Origin: Cuniculiplasma sp.
GTDB lineage: Archaea; Thermoplasmatota; Thermoplasmata; Thermoplasmatales; Thermoplasmataceae
Assembly: GCA_023256455.1 (NCBI GenBank)
Contig: JAGDXN010000085.1
Location: forward strand, 3,783-10,567
DNA length: 6,785 nucleotides
Reading direction: 5' to 3'
In this document: positions 5,589-6,785 of the stretch, piece by piece
Numbering within the stretch: the stretch's first letter is position 1
Layout: each line of letters opens with the position of its first letter
The notes under the pieces: generated by a model
What the model saw: the letters and a program-made list of their open reading frames with translations, nothing else
What the model was told of the DNA's origin: nothing
The model's database searches: none
Position numbers and translations under genes: made by a program

Positions 5589-6589
5589 TTAATAAAATAT
5601 ATGTGATAATAGTTGCTATAATCGTGGTAGTGGTTGCAGTGGGAGGTATTATTGCTCTGGATCGGAACCATTCATCTGGAATACTTTCCAATCCACCGGG
5701 TGGTTCTGGAGGCTCAAACAAGATTTCACCCGGAACACTTACGGTTAAGGTTGATAAGACAATTAACGACCAGGCCTTTGATAATTACATGATCCAATTA
5801 TGCCAGAATGGTGGCGTACATTCAGGTTTTTATACCATGGCCAAAAACAAGACAAAAATGCTATACAACTTAACCATTTCCTACAGTGGTGTTGGCACAG
5901 CCTTTTTCTCCATTGCTTCAATTGAAGTGCATACCACTCAGGGAATAGCCAATTCAACCTCCATCATATTCTATGGAGCTACTGGGCTGATAAATAAAGG
6001 TGCCTTTATATATCTTAATAACAGCCAGAACATATCTGGCCAGATTGGGGCATGTTATAATTCAACTGCGACAGCAACATCAATTACGGTTCAATCTGGA
6101 GTCTCATTTAACAATCTTGCAGATGGGGACATGTACCATTCACAAATATGCGCACAAACCACCACAATACCATCAGTTTCATCATATCTTTCAGTTCTTA
6201 ACAACCCATTTAACAGCGGTTTCTATTATCCTGAGGTGATGCTCGACGGCAACCAGACTGACTGTAAAATCACCGGATTCAGCCCGGCTAATGGTGTTTC
6301 TGCAATCCCGGAGAATTTTAGCGATCCCTTCAGTTCCGAGAACGGTTCCGTCCTTTACATCTATACAGGGCAGGTTATAAGTGAAACCTTAAAAATAGAG
6401 GATTCAAGTGCAACCACTTATTTCAAACTTACAGGAGTGAGCGGAAATATAACTGTAAATGCAGGCAATCTTCCTCAAAGCACTGAAAACAATGGTTATT
6501 TCTACATTACAGTATACATAACCGGACCTGATTCTGCATTCTCCGGACCACTGGTAATAAACCTCACGGGGTCATTTGTTCAGAATTAG
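5582..6589 (+). CDS. Membrane-anchored extracellular glycoprotein, function unknown (GTG start provisional)
   Basis: 335 residues from GTG. A strongly hydrophobic helix (IYVIIVAIIVVVVAVGGIIAL, about 6-26) serves as signal anchor. It is followed by a Pro/Gly/Ser linker (PPGGSGGSNK, 38-47) and a roughly 285-residue Ser/Thr/Asn/Gly-rich, beta-looking ectodomain with no cytoplasmic features. Eleven N-X-S/T sequons (Asn 89, 96, 124, 146, 150, 160, 224, 245, 254, 289, 327) and exactly four Cys (74, 158, 190, 228), which could form two disulfides, mark it as exported and heavily glycosylated, as expected on the wall-less surface of Thermoplasmatales. I recognise no catalytic motif, and the gene is alone on its transcript. 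The start is doubtful: GTG has no properly spaced ribosome site, and the TATA element points to the ATG at 5559 in another frame. A pilin-like or substrate-binding role is possible but not shown. Confidence 0.8.
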   Translation: MVINKIYVIIVAIIVVVVAVGGIIALDRNHSSGILSNPPGGSGGSNKISPGTLTVKVDKTINDQAFDNYMIQLCQNGGVHSGFYTMAKNKTKMLYNLTISYSGVGTAFFSIASIEVHTTQGIANSTSIIFYGATGLINKGAFIYLNNSQNISGQIGACYNSTATATSITVQSGVSFNNLADGDMYHSQICAQTTTIPSVSSYLSVLNNPFNSGFYYPEVMLDGNQTDCKITGFSPANGVSAIPENFSDPFSSENGSVLYIYTGQVISETLKIEDSSATTYFKLTGVSGNITVNAGNLPQSTENNGYFYITVYITGPDSAFSGPLVINLTGSFVQN

Positions 6590-6616
6590 TCCTATGGTGG
6601 AATGGATATGAAAAAC

Positions 6617-6655
6617 AAACTGGTAAGTTAAAAAAATATAAACACCAGTTTTTTT
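6617..6655 (+). terminator. Hairpin plus poly-T terminator of the glycoprotein gene
   Basis: AAACTGGT (6617-6624) and ACCAGTTT (6644-6651) are exact reverse complements, separated by a 19-base A-rich loop. The right arm runs into seven T residues (6649-6655). It begins 27 bp after the stop codon. The structure resembles an intrinsic terminator, more elaborate than the bare T-runs after the other plus-strand genes. Confidence 0.6.
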
Positions 6656-6752
6656 AAACTTTTTCAGATTCAGTCCTGCAAACTATTTTCAGCCTCAATC
6701 TCTAAATAAGTCATTTCTTTACATAATTTGTATTATTAACCACGATACATGC

Positions 6753-6766
6753 TTTATTATATAAAT
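6753..6766 (+). promoter_or_regulatory. TATA-box promoter of a gene just beyond the right edge
   Basis: TTTATTATATAAAT contains a good TATA element. With the 24-28 bp spacing seen elsewhere in the window, a leaderless start codon would fall at or just past 6785, so a plus-strand gene probably begins just outside. The rest of 6656-6752 shows no gene or RNA I can support. Confidence 0.35.
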
Positions 6767-6785
6767 TCCATTAAAGACCTGTTCA

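Noticed and set aside
6602..6631. Nine-codon frame after the glycoprotein (MDMKNKLVS)
   Set aside because: Lies across the left arm of the terminator hairpin and has no promoter.

Overview
The window looks like chromosomal DNA from an acidophilic archaeon of the Thermoplasmatales type (Ferroplasma, Cuniculiplasma or Thermoplasma relatives). The reasons are: an archaeal/eukaryotic-type TrpRS; an Mtq2/HemK2-type release-factor methyltransferase; AT-rich intergenic DNA with a TATA element about 24-28 bp before most first codons and little leader sequence; heavy use of AGG and ATA codons; poly-T terminators; and a surface protein crowded with N-glycosylation sequons. The placement is by inference, because no rRNA is present.

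Layout. Bases 1-3801 form one minus-strand cluster transcribed right to left: a 662-residue membrane Fe-S oxidoreductase (EtfD/HdrD-like), then 7 bp later an ornithine cyclodeaminase/mu-crystallin family dehydrogenase, then 4 bp later trpS, which runs off the left edge before its KMSKS motif. A 129-bp divergent promoter region (3802-3930) separates this cluster from the plus-strand genes. These are a class I methyltransferase (3931-4524), an unrecognised 202-residue protein with a conserved-looking His/Glu cluster (4703-5311), and a secreted or membrane-anchored glycoprotein (about 5559/5582-6589). Each plus-strand gene has its own TATA element, and poly-T or hairpin terminators follow them, so they look monocistronic. 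The right end (6590-6785) holds a hairpin terminator and a further TATA element that probably serves a gene just outside the window.

Function. The minus-strand cluster mixes electron transfer to quinone, NAD(P)-linked amino/imino acid chemistry and tRNA-Trp charging. The first two could be redox partners in amino-acid or fatty-acid breakdown, but only co-transcription is visible here. The methyltransferase probably modifies the GGQ glutamine of aRF1.

Points worth a second look: an apparent one-base frameshift at a C-run in the N-terminus of the surface glycoprotein; a roughly 70-residue insertion in TrpRS between the ADQDP block and the expected KMSKS region; loss of the catalytic Asp in the OCD-family enzyme; a 32-bp near-perfect palindrome at 5438-5469; and the unrecognised 202-residue protein. 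I saw no CRISPR array, transposase, integrase, tRNA or rRNA, and no clear multi-gene defence or other novel system.
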